A stretch of 16,666 nt of DNA from Gammaproteobacteria bacterium (GCA_018676275.1 JABHFC010000088.1:1-16666), one strand, 5' to 3'; numbered from the stretch's first letter, positions 1 through 6,538 are shown. Notes: generated from the sequence alone by a model not told the origin. Translations and numbers: made by a program.

Positions 1-401
1 TGCAACAGGTACTGACGCGACCAAAGGATTTTGATGTTATTGCCACCATGAACCTGAATGGTGATTATCTTTCCGATGCATTGGCCGCACAGGTGGGTGG
101 TATCGGCATCGCACCGGGTGGAAACGTCAATTACGTTACCGGTCATGCCATATTTGAAGCGACCCATGGCACCGCACCTAAATATGCCGGGCTGGATAAA
201 GTTAATCCCGGTTCATTGATTCTCTCTGGTGAGATGATGCTACGTTACCTTGGATGGGTTGAAGCTGCGGATCTGGTTATCAATTCGATGGATGCAACCA
301 TCGCGCAGAAAACCGTCACCTACGACTTCGCACGTATGATGGAAGGTGCTAACGAGGTGAAATGTAGTGCATTCGGCGAGGCTATGGTTTCCAACATGTA
401 A
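1..401 (+). CDS. icd: NADP-dependent isocitrate dehydrogenase, C-terminal part (5' truncated by window edge)
   Basis: Reading frame from base 3 gives the last 132 residues of a prokaryotic isocitrate dehydrogenase, which oxidatively decarboxylates isocitrate to 2-oxoglutarate in the cytoplasmic TCA cycle. Seen: the metal/substrate segment NGDYLSDALAAQ, whose two Asp match E. coli D307 and D311; then HGTAPKYAG and VNPGS, and near the end TVTYDFARMM. The Lys-Tyr of the first motif and the Tyr and Arg of the last are the residues that select NADP+ over NAD+ in the E. coli-type enzyme, so I infer NADP specificity. The end (KCSAFGEAMVSNM) aligns with the family's normal C terminus, so the 3' end is intact. 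The phosphorylated active-site Ser would lie upstream of the window. The TAA stop is followed immediately by the aceK ATG, implying one transcript for enzyme and regulator. Confidence 0.97.
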   Translation, partial: QQVLTRPKDFDVIATMNLNGDYLSDALAAQVGGIGIAPGGNVNYVTGHAIFEATHGTAPKYAGLDKVNPGSLILSGEMMLRYLGWVEAADLVINSMDATIAQKTVTYDFARMMEGANEVKCSAFGEAMVSNM

Positions 402-2162
402 ATGAACACCCCCGCTCCTGACAGGGGCATCGTTGCAGAAAGCGCAAAGGCAATTTATGAAGAGTTTTTGCGTTACAACGATGCCTTTAGTCGCACCACC
501 AACCGTGCTCGTCGTCGTTTTGAACAACGCGACTGGCAGGGTCATCAAAAAGATATCGTTGAACGGGTTGAACTCTATGAGAAATCCGTTCAACGTGTCG
601 TATCGTCCCTACGGAAATTACAGGGCGAACGTGTTACTGACCACGCTTTGTGGAATGAAATAAGATGGTATTTTGGTGAGCGTCTCGACAAAGTCCCTGA
701 TGCGGGCTTTATCAAGACCTATTTTAATTCCACCACACGCCGAATATTTCGTACTGTTGGTATTGATCCCGAAGTCGAATTTGTCTCACCTCCATTTGAG
801 GATGAACTGGAATTAGTTCAATCGCTAAACTTACGACGCTATCCATACTGGGGATCCCTCGACAATATTTTTACCCAGGTTCTGGATGATTTTTCCTTCA
901 AGGTTTCTTATGCTGATCTTGAAGGTGATATTAAAGTTATGGCCGATGAGGTGCAGCAATTCATACGTATGAATCTTGATGGGCTTGACGGCTTAATACG
1001 TTTTGAATTTATTAGTTCTGTCTTTTATCAATCCGCCCGCGCCTACCTGATTGGCAGGGTGATTTCACAAAACAATATCTCGCCAATTGTTATTGCCTTG
1101 AAAAATACCGATGAGGGCATTTGTGTTGATGCTGTAATGATGTACGAAGACGAAGTCAGCATTGTATTCAGCTATACCCGCTCCTATTATTTTGCTGATC
1201 CTAATTCCGTCGTCGCCGCGGTCCATTTTCTTCATACTATATTACCGCGTAAGCCCATCGATGAGTTATACACGGTGCTTGGTCGTCTACGTCAGGGTAA
1301 AACTGAACGATACCGAATTTTTAATAATCACCTGCTAAATACACAGGATAAATTTGTACACGCAGCTGGTGACAAAGGCCTGGTAATGATTGTTTTTACA
1401 TTGCCATCCTACGATCTGGTGTTCAAGATTATTCGCGACAAGTTTGGTTATCCTAAAACAATCAAACGACAGGATGTTCTGGATAAATACAGGCTGGTGT
1501 CCAAGCATGACCGGGCCGGTCGACTCATCGATACCCAGGAATTTCGCAAACTTGAATTTCCTCTAGATCGTTTTGCACCTGAACTGCTGGATGAATTACT
1601 GAATGAAGCTTCTGAGACTGTTGTTATCGAAGGCGACAAGCTGATTATAAATCATGTTTATATAGAACGACGTGTCAGACCCCTGAACCTTTACCTGCGG
1701 GAAGCACATCATGCTGCCGCAGAGCGAGCCATCCTTGATTACGGACAGACGATTCGGGATCTGGCAAATACTGATATTTTTCCCGGCGATTTATTGCTGA
1801 AGAATTTTGGCGTCACTCGTCACGAGCGAGTTGTATTTTATGATTATGACGAAGTCGCACTTGTAACAGAATGTAATTTTCGGGAAATACCTGAGGCGCG
1901 TGATGATGATGACATGATGCGTTCTGAAATCTGGTATCACGTGAATGAACACGATATCTTTCCGGAGGAATTCATCAAGTTTCTTGCCATGAATGCAGAG
2001 TTAAGAGCCCTGTTTATGGAAGTTCATGGCGACTTGCTTACTGCCAACTTCTGGCGTGAGATGAAGGAAAAACACAAGCAAGGCGAAGTTTCGCTGGTGA
2101 TCCCCTACCATCGCCCCACAATCCCCTCCAAGCAATTGAAAAAATCAGTTGGCCTCGATTAG
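402..2162 (+). CDS. aceK: Isocitrate dehydrogenase kinase/phosphatase
   Basis: Bifunctional cytoplasmic enzyme that phosphorylates and dephosphorylates isocitrate dehydrogenase, diverting isocitrate into the glyoxylate bypass during growth on acetate or fatty acids. At 586 residues it is close to the E. coli length of 578. Seen: ATP-loop segment MIVFTLPSYDLVFK with K342 (equivalent to E. coli K336), then FPGDLLLKNFGVTRH with the catalytic D463 (E. coli D457) and N468, then VVFYDYDE with D481 (E. coli D475). The constant offset of six residues supports the chosen start. ATG 402 directly follows the icd stop (TAA-ATG, no gap) and has no Shine-Dalgarno-like stretch, so translation probably depends on ribosomes finishing icd. 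In E. coli aceK instead ends the aceBAK operon; here it sits beside the gene for its target. No aceA or aceB is present in the window. Confidence 0.97.
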   Translation: MNTPAPDRGIVAESAKAIYEEFLRYNDAFSRTTNRARRRFEQRDWQGHQKDIVERVELYEKSVQRVVSSLRKLQGERVTDHALWNEIRWYFGERLDKVPDAGFIKTYFNSTTRRIFRTVGIDPEVEFVSPPFEDELELVQSLNLRRYPYWGSLDNIFTQVLDDFSFKVSYADLEGDIKVMADEVQQFIRMNLDGLDGLIRFEFISSVFYQSARAYLIGRVISQNNISPIVIALKNTDEGICVDAVMMYEDEVSIVFSYTRSYYFADPNSVVAAVHFLHTILPRKPIDELYTVLGRLRQGKTERYRIFNNHLLNTQDKFVHAAGDKGLVMIVFTLPSYDLVFKIIRDKFGYPKTIKRQDVLDKYRLVSKHDRAGRLIDTQEFRKLEFPLDRFAPELLDELLNEASETVVIEGDKLIINHVYIERRVRPLNLYLREAHHAAAERAILDYGQTIRDLANTDIFPGDLLLKNFGVTRHERVVFYDYDEVALVTECNFREIPEARDDDDMMRSEIWYHVNEHDIFPEEFIKFLAMNAELRALFMEVHGDLLTANFWREMKEKHKQGEVSLVIPYHRPTIPSKQLKKSVGLD

Positions 2163-2186
2163 TTGCAAATCGAACAATAGAAAACT

Positions 2187-3242
2187 GTGTCACTAAATTT
2201 CAAAATTAACCCGGATCATTGCAAAGCTGGTCTGGTTTTCATTTTTTGTTTGCTTTTTACATCCGCTTGCAGCCAACCGTCTGCTAATGCGACTTTACTA
2301 ACACTTGGTGGCCTGACCATGGGCACCACTTATAGCATCAAAATCAATGAAGCTGATTTACCCTTCCCTGCTGAAAAGATTAATGCTGATGTGAATGATA
2401 TTCTTATTGATGTTAATAATAAGATGTCTACTTATATAGATGATTCAGAGTTATCTCTTATCAATCAGAACAACACTCAGGACTGGATGCCGCTATCACA
2501 GGATTTACATTACGTTATTTCTGAAGCCATTCTGATCAGTGAACTAACCCAGGGTAGTTTTGATATTACCGTTGGACCGCTTGTGAATATGTGGGGCTTT
2601 GGTCCCTCAAAGCAATCACAGGAAGTCCCTCTTGAAGCTGATATTAACGAAGCACTTGCAGGGATTGGTTTTCAAAATATTAGCTTGCGCGACACCAATA
2701 CCGCTATTCATAAGTTGAAATCAGACATCTATATTGATCTTTCAGGAATTGCCAAGGGTTATGGAGTAGACCTTATGGCGGAATACCTGGAGCAGCACAA
2801 CATAAACAACTACATGGTGGAAATAGGCGGGGAAATTCGGGCAAAAGGTGTCAATATTAAAAATCATGCATGGAGAATTGGAATTGAGCAACCATTAACG
2901 AAGCAGCGAAACGTCCAGCGTATAATACAACTGGATAATATCTCAATGGCAACCTCTGGAGATTATCGAAACTATTTTGAGCAGGATGGTATTCGATACT
3001 CACACACGATTGACCCGCGTAACGGGCGACCGATTACGCATAAACTGGTATCAGTAACTGTGTTGCATGAATCCACCACCCGGGCAGATGCCCTGGCAAC
3101 CGGTTTCCTGGTCATGGGTAAAGAAGATGCATACAAATTGGCACTAGAGAAAAATTTACCTGTATTATTTATCGAAAAAACTGACGATGGTTTTACAGAA
3201 AGTTATACCGATGCCTTCAATGACTACATTCTGGAACAATAG
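2187..3242 (+). CDS. apbE: FAD:protein FMN transferase lipoprotein (ApbE family)
   Basis: Transfers FMN from FAD onto a Thr or Ser of periplasm-facing flavoproteins such as NqrB/NqrC or RnfD/RnfG. The 351-residue product has an N-terminal hydrophobic signal (residues about 14-27) ending in FTSAC, a lipobox-like site with C28 as the likely lipidated residue, so it should be membrane-anchored and face the periplasm. Family motifs in order: MGTTYSIK (45-52), MSTYIDDSELSLIN (80-93), FDITVGPLVNMWGFGP (125-140), DLSGIAKGYG (184-193), EIGGEIRAKG (212-221), ATSGDYRNYF (255-264), HTIDPRNGRP (273-282) and the metal-binding ADALATG (300-306). The start is GTG with a weak ribosome site; it is the only start that keeps the whole signal peptide. 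It lies 24 bp after aceK and 6 bp before the DUF3301 gene. Its flavoprotein targets are not in this window. Confidence 0.95.
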   Translation: MSLNFKINPDHCKAGLVFIFCLLFTSACSQPSANATLLTLGGLTMGTTYSIKINEADLPFPAEKINADVNDILIDVNNKMSTYIDDSELSLINQNNTQDWMPLSQDLHYVISEAILISELTQGSFDITVGPLVNMWGFGPSKQSQEVPLEADINEALAGIGFQNISLRDTNTAIHKLKSDIYIDLSGIAKGYGVDLMAEYLEQHNINNYMVEIGGEIRAKGVNIKNHAWRIGIEQPLTKQRNVQRIIQLDNISMATSGDYRNYFEQDGIRYSHTIDPRNGRPITHKLVSVTVLHESTTRADALATGFLVMGKEDAYKLALEKNLPVLFIEKTDDGFTESYTDAFNDYILEQ

Positions 3243-3248
3243 TTAGCT

Positions 3249-3602
3249 GTGCTTAGCTGGGATTTCATTTTTATACTGCTTGCAATCGCCGCTATCTCCT
3301 ATGCCTGGTTTGAAAGCTTGCGTATACGTGAGAAAGTTATTCGTCACTGCCATCACTTATGTAAAGAAACGAATTTACAGCTACTTGATCAAACTGTATC
3401 CGTGACATCAATTTCGCTGAAAAGAGCAGCCAATGGTAATTTATGTCTACGACGCCTGTATCATTTTGAAGTGAGTGAAAATGGTGTTGACCGCTATTCC
3501 GGTTATGTCACTTCTTTAGGCAGCAATATTATCGAAAGTCGTCTGGAAGGCCCGGATGGGCAAAACACTTTTCACCAATCCAATCCTACAAGTCTTCATT
3601 AA
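3249..3602 (+). CDS. DUF3301 family small membrane protein
   Basis: Protein of 117 residues with one N-terminal membrane segment (about residues 5-20), followed by a charged stretch and a soluble domain. The WFESLRIRE, LQLLDQTVSV and RRLYHFE...RYSGYV blocks are the pattern I associate with the DUF3301 family, found widely in Gammaproteobacteria and without a known function. The likely topology is a short N terminus and a single anchor, with the basic residues after it suggesting the soluble domain is cytoplasmic (inference). The start is GTG, 6 bp behind apbE, so the two are almost certainly co-transcribed. It is not the cysteine-rich NqrM maturation factor that often follows apbE in nqr operons: the length and sequence do not fit. 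I assign no function. Confidence 0.8.
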   Translation: MLSWDFIFILLAIAAISYAWFESLRIREKVIRHCHHLCKETNLQLLDQTVSVTSISLKRAANGNLCLRRLYHFEVSENGVDRYSGYVTSLGSNIIESRLEGPDGQNTFHQSNPTSLH

Positions 3603-3617
3603 TTTTATTCGGATCTA

Positions 3618-3646
3618 TTGGAATACCCTGTTACCACTGTCACAAT
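3618..3646 (+). promoter_or_regulatory. Possible sigma70 promoter for yajQ
   Basis: TTGGAA (3618-3623) and CACAAT (3641-3646) are 17 bp apart, each matching four of six consensus bases. They lie in the 74 bp between the DUF3301 gene and yajQ, the widest gap in the + strand cluster, so an internal promoter here is plausible. The match is weak and could be chance. Confidence 0.3.
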
Positions 3647-3663
3647 ATCGCCATTAATTAGCA

Positions 3664-3670
3664 AAGGAGA
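3664..3670 (+). promoter_or_regulatory. Strong ribosome binding site of yajQ
   Basis: AAGGAGA lies 6 nt before the yajQ ATG. It is the best Shine-Dalgarno sequence in this cluster, in contrast to the weak sites of aceK, apbE and the DUF3301 gene, suggesting yajQ is made at higher level. Confidence 0.75.
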
Positions 3671-3676
3671 AAATCA

Positions 3677-4159
3677 ATGCCTTCGTTTGATGTAGTTTCT
3701 GAGATTGACACCCATGAACTGGCCAATGCCATCGATCAGACCAATCGTGAAATCTCCAATCGTTTTGATTTCAAGGGTACGAATGCCAAGGTCGAAGAGA
3801 AAGATTGCGTCCTCACAATGATCGGACCGGCTGAATTCCAGATAAAACAGATGGTTGATATTTTACATTCGAAATTTTCCAAACGGGGTATTGATATTGG
3901 TTGCCTGGAATACGACAAAGTTGAGGAAAGTATTCATGAATGTCGTCAAAAAATAACCGTACGTCAGGGCCTGGATAAGGATCTGGCGAGGAAACTGGTA
4001 AAACTAATCAAGACCACGAAGCTAAAAGTTCAATCAAGCATTCAGGGTGATCAGGTCAGGATTAACGGCAAAAAACGTGATGACCTGCAGGACGCTATCG
4101 CTTTTCTAAAAGAGCAGGATCTTGGCTTACCGCTGCAATATACAAACTTCAGAGACTAA
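3677..4159 (+). CDS. yajQ: YajQ family nucleotide / cyclic di-GMP binding protein
   Basis: A 160-residue cytoplasmic protein (E. coli YajQ is 163). It opens with the diagnostic MPSFDVVSEIDTHELANAID and continues with NRFDFKGTNAKVEEKD, the GPAEFQIKQMVDIL helix, the DLARKLVKLIKTTKLKVQ strand and the closing NGKKRDDLQDAIAFLK, the two ferredoxin-like halves of the fold. Members of this family have been reported to bind nucleic acids or nucleotides, and in Xanthomonas a homologue binds cyclic di-GMP and affects transcription of virulence genes; the role in this organism is unknown. ATG 3677 has a strong ribosome site. It is followed after 11 bp by the cysteine-rich small gene. Confidence 0.96.
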   Translation: MPSFDVVSEIDTHELANAIDQTNREISNRFDFKGTNAKVEEKDCVLTMIGPAEFQIKQMVDILHSKFSKRGIDIGCLEYDKVEESIHECRQKITVRQGLDKDLARKLVKLIKTTKLKVQSSIQGDQVRINGKKRDDLQDAIAFLKEQDLGLPLQYTNFRD

Positions 4160-4170
4160 CTGATGCATCG

Positions 4171-4362
4171 ATGAGTGAAGCAATACAGGAGTACCAGATC
4201 ACCTGTCCTTATTGCTGGGAAATATACCCTCTTTGGCTGGAAGCCGAGGATTCAGTCGTTGAATTGATCGAAGATTGCCAGATTTGTTGCCATCCGATAC
4301 AACTACGCATGGAAACAGCTAAGGACGGAGAAGTAAGCCTGCACACCGAGCGTGCAATGTAG
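4171..4362 (+). CDS. CPXCG-motif cysteine-rich small protein
   Basis: A 63-residue protein with five cysteines: C12 and C15 in CPYC, and C36, C39 and C40 in EDCQICCHP. This CxxC plus DCxxCC layout, the acidic middle part and the length match the CPXCG-motif cysteine-rich family of Gammaproteobacteria, presumably a zinc-binding or other metal-binding mini-domain (inference; function unknown). The family's Gly after the first CxxC is Trp16 here. There is no signal peptide or membrane segment, so it should be cytoplasmic. It lies 11 bp after yajQ with no clear Shine-Dalgarno sequence, so translational coupling to yajQ is likely. It is the last gene before the terminator. Confidence 0.88.
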   Translation: MSEAIQEYQITCPYCWEIYPLWLEAEDSVVELIEDCQICCHPIQLRMETAKDGEVSLHTERAM

Positions 4363-4408
4363 AGTTATTTACAAGCTTCGAAAAATACGCCAAAAGTATT
4401 GAAGGCGC

Positions 4409-4447
4409 AAAAAAAGGGGCTAGAGTCTTACCCTGGCCCCTTTTTAT
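4409..4447. terminator. Bidirectional intrinsic terminator
   Basis: GGGGC (4416-4420) pairs with GCCCC (4436-4440) around a 15-nt loop. An A run on the left (4409-4415) and a T run on the right (4441-4445) extend the stem and give a U tract for whichever strand is read. It lies between the convergent cysteine-rich gene (+) and nhaB (-) and can end both transcripts. Confidence 0.85.
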
Positions 4448-4491
4448 ATCCCTTATATCTGATTTTGCATTTAACGCTATTTATTATTTTT

Positions 4492-6018
4492 TTATAACCA
4501 GTTATACATGATTACGCCTGCTACCCCTGAACATGCTATGAAGTACGGTAATGCCATAAACACCATCGTTATATATCCTAAGCGAATACGCGGTGCCAGT
4601 GATGACATCAAAAGGAACAGGAATGCTGCCTGACCATTTGGTGTTGACATACTAGGGATACCTGTACCCATTACTACAGCGACTGCTTGCGCTTCATATA
4701 ATTCTCTGGTCAGCACGCCTGCTTCTAGTAATGGTGATATTTGATCCATGTAGATGGTCGCAACGAATACGTTATCACTGATCGCCGATAACATACCATT
4801 TGTCAGGAACACCATAAATACCTGCATTCCACCGTCCATCTGCAACACCCATTGCATGACTGGGGTAAACATCGCCTGATCGTTAATCATTGCAACAATT
4901 ACGTAAAATATGACAAGTAGTGAGGCGAAGGGCAAGCCCTCAACAAAGGCCATTCCTATTTTGTGCTCATCGGTTTCACCCAACATGGAAGTAGCTAGCA
5001 CGATCACGCCAAGTCCGATCAAACCGATCTCAGCCAGGTGCAGCGAGAGCGCCGCTATCATCAGAACCGAAACAAAGATTTGGATTTTGATCATCAATCG
5101 ATCGCTATCAGTTTCGGATTCCTGAATTCGTCTATCTTCTTCAGCGAGAACTTCACGAACCGCAGCAGGAATCTCCGCACCGTAGCCAAAGAATTCTCCA
5201 AACGGGCGAATTTTTTCTAAAAGATAACACGTCAAAATACCAGCGAAGAGTGTTGGTATGGTGGCTGGAGCAACTTTTGACGCGAATGTAAGGAAGTCCC
5301 AACCGGTATGATAGCCAATAACGATATTCTCGGGTTCACCCACCAATGTACATACACCGCCGATCGCAGTTGCCACTGCACCATGCATTAACATGCCACG
5401 TAGGAAAGCACGGAAACCTTCCATATCTGCTAAATGCTCTTCTTCAAGATGGTCATCGCTGGAAGGTAATCCAGGCTCATGCCCCACCTTGGTGATCACC
5501 TTTTCATATACAAGATAAAACGTCGTAGCCAGGGCGATGAGCACTGCAAGGATTGTAAGCGCATCGAGGAACGCAGAAAGTACGGCGACTACGATTACAG
5601 TAACAACATTCATAGCGACTCGGGATTTAATACCCAACAACACCTTGTTCATAAATTTAAAGAGCATTTCCCTGAGAAAAAACACAGCGGCTACCATAAA
5701 GATAACCAGGAGAATCACCGGCAGGCCATGCACCACTTCTTCATAGACATGGTGTGTATCAGTCAGACCCAGTGCTAAAACCTGCAATCCAAGTAGGCCC
5801 CCGGGCTGAAGCGGGAAGCATTTCAGCGCCATCGCCAGAGTGAAAATAAACTCAAACAGAATTATCCAGGAGGTGACGAGTGGTCCAAGAATAAAATATA
5901 GAGGAACATTTATTACGAGAGCGGCCATTACCACCTTCTTGTACCACATCGGTGTTGGACCAAGAAACATCTCCATAAAAGAACCAGAAGTATTGGTTGC
6001 AGTAGTTGCAGTTGACAT
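4492..6018 (-). CDS. nhaB: Na+/H+ antiporter NhaB
   Basis: Inner-membrane secondary transporter that extrudes Na+ in exchange for H+. The product from the start chosen here is 508 residues (E. coli NhaB 513), with about a dozen hydrophobic segments. Seen: FEFIFTLAMALKCFPLQPGG (55-74), SAFLDALT (148-155) with the membrane Asp152 equivalent to the conserved NhaB Asp147 region, GEPENIVIG (227-235), SAISDNVFVATIYM (411-424) and GTGIPSMSTPNGQAA (451-465), all NhaB hallmarks. The open frame extends to 6060, but ATG at 6018 is preferred: it has TAAGGA 8 nt upstream and the extra 14 residues are unlike the family. It is transcribed alone, ending at the terminator shared with the upstream cluster. Inferred role: sodium and pH homeostasis, complementary to nhaD in the same window. 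Confidence 0.96.
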   Translation of the reverse strand: MSTATTATNTSGSFMEMFLGPTPMWYKKVVMAALVINVPLYFILGPLVTSWIILFEFIFTLAMALKCFPLQPGGLLGLQVLALGLTDTHHVYEEVVHGLPVILLVIFMVAAVFFLREMLFKFMNKVLLGIKSRVAMNVVTVIVVAVLSAFLDALTILAVLIALATTFYLVYEKVITKVGHEPGLPSSDDHLEEEHLADMEGFRAFLRGMLMHGAVATAIGGVCTLVGEPENIVIGYHTGWDFLTFASKVAPATIPTLFAGILTCYLLEKIRPFGEFFGYGAEIPAAVREVLAEEDRRIQESETDSDRLMIKIQIFVSVLMIAALSLHLAEIGLIGLGVIVLATSMLGETDEHKIGMAFVEGLPFASLLVIFYVIVAMINDQAMFTPVMQWVLQMDGGMQVFMVFLTNGMLSAISDNVFVATIYMDQISPLLEAGVLTRELYEAQAVAVVMGTGIPSMSTPNGQAAFLFLLMSSLAPRIRLGYITMVFMALPYFIACSGVAGVIMYNWL

Positions 6019-6026
6019 CGATTGAT

Positions 6027-6032
6027 TCCTTA
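6027..6032 (-). promoter_or_regulatory. Ribosome binding site that sets the nhaB start
   Basis: On the - strand TAAGGA lies 8 nt before the ATG at 6018. The longer candidate start at 6060 has no comparable site, so this decides the start in favour of the 508-residue form. Confidence 0.7.
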
Positions 6033-6048
6033 GGTGGTCAGTTATCCG

Positions 6049-6065
6049 AGCGCAATACATGCGCT
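6049..6065 (-). promoter_or_regulatory. GC-rich inverted repeat just upstream of nhaB
   Basis: AGCGC and GCGCT arms flank a 7-nt spacer, 31 nt from the nhaB start codon. It could form a small hairpin in the nhaB leader or serve as an operator. No regulator is identified. Confidence 0.35.
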
Positions 6066-6115
6066 ACACTATTTAGATTTAGGCGTACTAATTAAAATTC
6101 ATTTCTTATTCTAGT

Positions 6116-6131
6116 TTCAGGTATCCCTGAA
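6116..6131. repeat. Inverted repeat (6-bp arms) in the nhaB upstream region
   Basis: TTCAGG and CCTGAA are separated by TATC, about 100 bp upstream of nhaB. No T tract follows closely on either strand, so it is not a convincing terminator; an operator is possible. Confidence 0.35.
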
Positions 6132-6180
6132 CATAAAATGCCCGGACCTGGTCTAAATGCTTCATCGACCGAATCAGCCC

Positions 6181-6209
6181 GAGCGTATTTGAGCGCATTT
6201 TAACTCAAA
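6181..6209. repeat. Tandem 10-bp repeat overlapping an inverted repeat
   Basis: GAGCGTATTT and GAGCGCATTT (6181-6200) are adjacent copies differing at one base. The end of the first and start of the second, TTTGAG (6188-6193), pairs with CTCAAA (6204-6209). The element lies between the nhaB upstream region and the ABC fragment. Its purpose is unknown; a regulator site is one possibility. Confidence 0.35.
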
Positions 6210-6227
6210 CAGGCAATAGGGTATAGT
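6200..6227 (+). promoter_or_regulatory. Possible promoter reading into the ABC fragment
   Basis: TTAACT (6200-6205) and TATAGT (6222-6227) are 16 bp apart, matching four and five of six sigma70 consensus bases. If active it would transcribe the ABC fragment and give uspA a leader of about 300 nt. It may be a chance match in AT-rich DNA. Confidence 0.25.
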
Positions 6228-6422
6228 AAAGTCGCTGAATTGCTGGACATGGTGGGACTGGACGCATCCATGGCTGACCGCTATGCCCACGAATTTAGCG
6301 GCGGCCAAAGACAGCGAATTGGAATTTCTCGAACACTTGCGCTGACCCCTCGCTTCGTCGTTTGCTACGAGCCGGTTTCTGTGTTGGATGTTTCTATTCA
6401 AGCCCAGTTTTTACTGTTCTAA
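6225..6422 (+). pseudogene. Fragment of an oligopeptide/dipeptide ABC transporter ATPase (OppF/DppF type)
   Basis: About 65 residues strongly resembling the middle of OppF/DppF-like ATP-binding subunits: the helical part KVAELLDMVGLD, RYAHEFSGGQRQRIGISRTLAL with the complete ABC signature, and the Walker B and D-loop region VVCYEPVSVLDVSIQAQ. The family sequence there is normally VxCDEPVSALDVSIQAQ, so the metal-binding Asp of Walker B is Tyr here and the D-loop Ala is Val. The Walker A half is missing (in-frame stop at 6201-6203), and a stop at 6420-6422 cuts off the switch-His region. There is no convincing ribosome site and no permease gene nearby. It cannot hydrolyse ATP as an ABC protein; I read it as a decayed remnant whose intact parent was lost or lies elsewhere. 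Similarity may extend a few codons past the stop. Confidence 0.85.
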
Positions 6423-6450
6423 AAGCAGTATGCCTCTATTGGAACAACTA

Positions 6451-6464
6451 TTGATTTAAATCAA
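6451..6464. promoter_or_regulatory. Perfect FNR/Anr-type site upstream of uspA
   Basis: TTGATTTAAATCAA matches the FNR/Anr consensus TTGAT-N4-ATCAA in every defined base and is a perfect palindrome. Its centre (6457.5) lies about 42 bp before the start point expected from a -10-like TAATAA at 6488-6493, the arrangement of a class II activated promoter. uspA-family genes are known Anr/FNR targets in other Gammaproteobacteria. Binding itself is inferred. Confidence 0.75.
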
Positions 6465-6470
6465 ATCAGG

Positions 6471-6493
6471 TATAATATGCTGAGATTTAATAA
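6471..6493 (+). promoter_or_regulatory. Candidate -10 elements of the uspA promoter
   Basis: TATAAT (6471-6476) is a consensus -10. With its start near 6483 the FNR-type site would overlap the core promoter and might repress. TAATAA (6488-6493) is a weaker -10 placed correctly for activation from the FNR site. The sequence does not say which one is used. Confidence 0.5.
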
Positions 6494-6494
6494 T

Positions 6495-6519
6495 CGCATC
6501 AAATAATAAACGCATCAAA
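6495..6519 (+). repeat. Direct repeat CGCATCAAA in the uspA leader
   Basis: Two identical 9-bp copies (6495-6503 and 6511-6519) start 16 bp apart, just before the uspA ribosome site. They could be a second regulator site or an RNA element; this may also be chance. Confidence 0.4.
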
Positions 6520-6538
6520 ATCAGAAAAGGAAATTGTT

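Noticed and set aside
240..593. Open frame on the - strand across the icd/aceK junction
   Set aside because: It lies wholly opposite two strongly conserved genes and is a by-product of their codon use.
3249..3602. DUF3301 gene as NqrM, the partner often found after apbE
   Set aside because: NqrM is shorter and carries a conserved cysteine cluster that is absent here.
6019..6060. Longer NhaB start giving 14 extra N-terminal residues
   Set aside because: ATG at 6018 has a good TAAGGA site 8 nt upstream and gives the family-like N terminus; the extra residues would cover that ribosome site.
6174..6401. Open frame of 75 codons on the - strand across the ABC fragment
   Set aside because: It is antisense to a stretch with clear ABC-ATPase protein similarity and shows no family features of its own.
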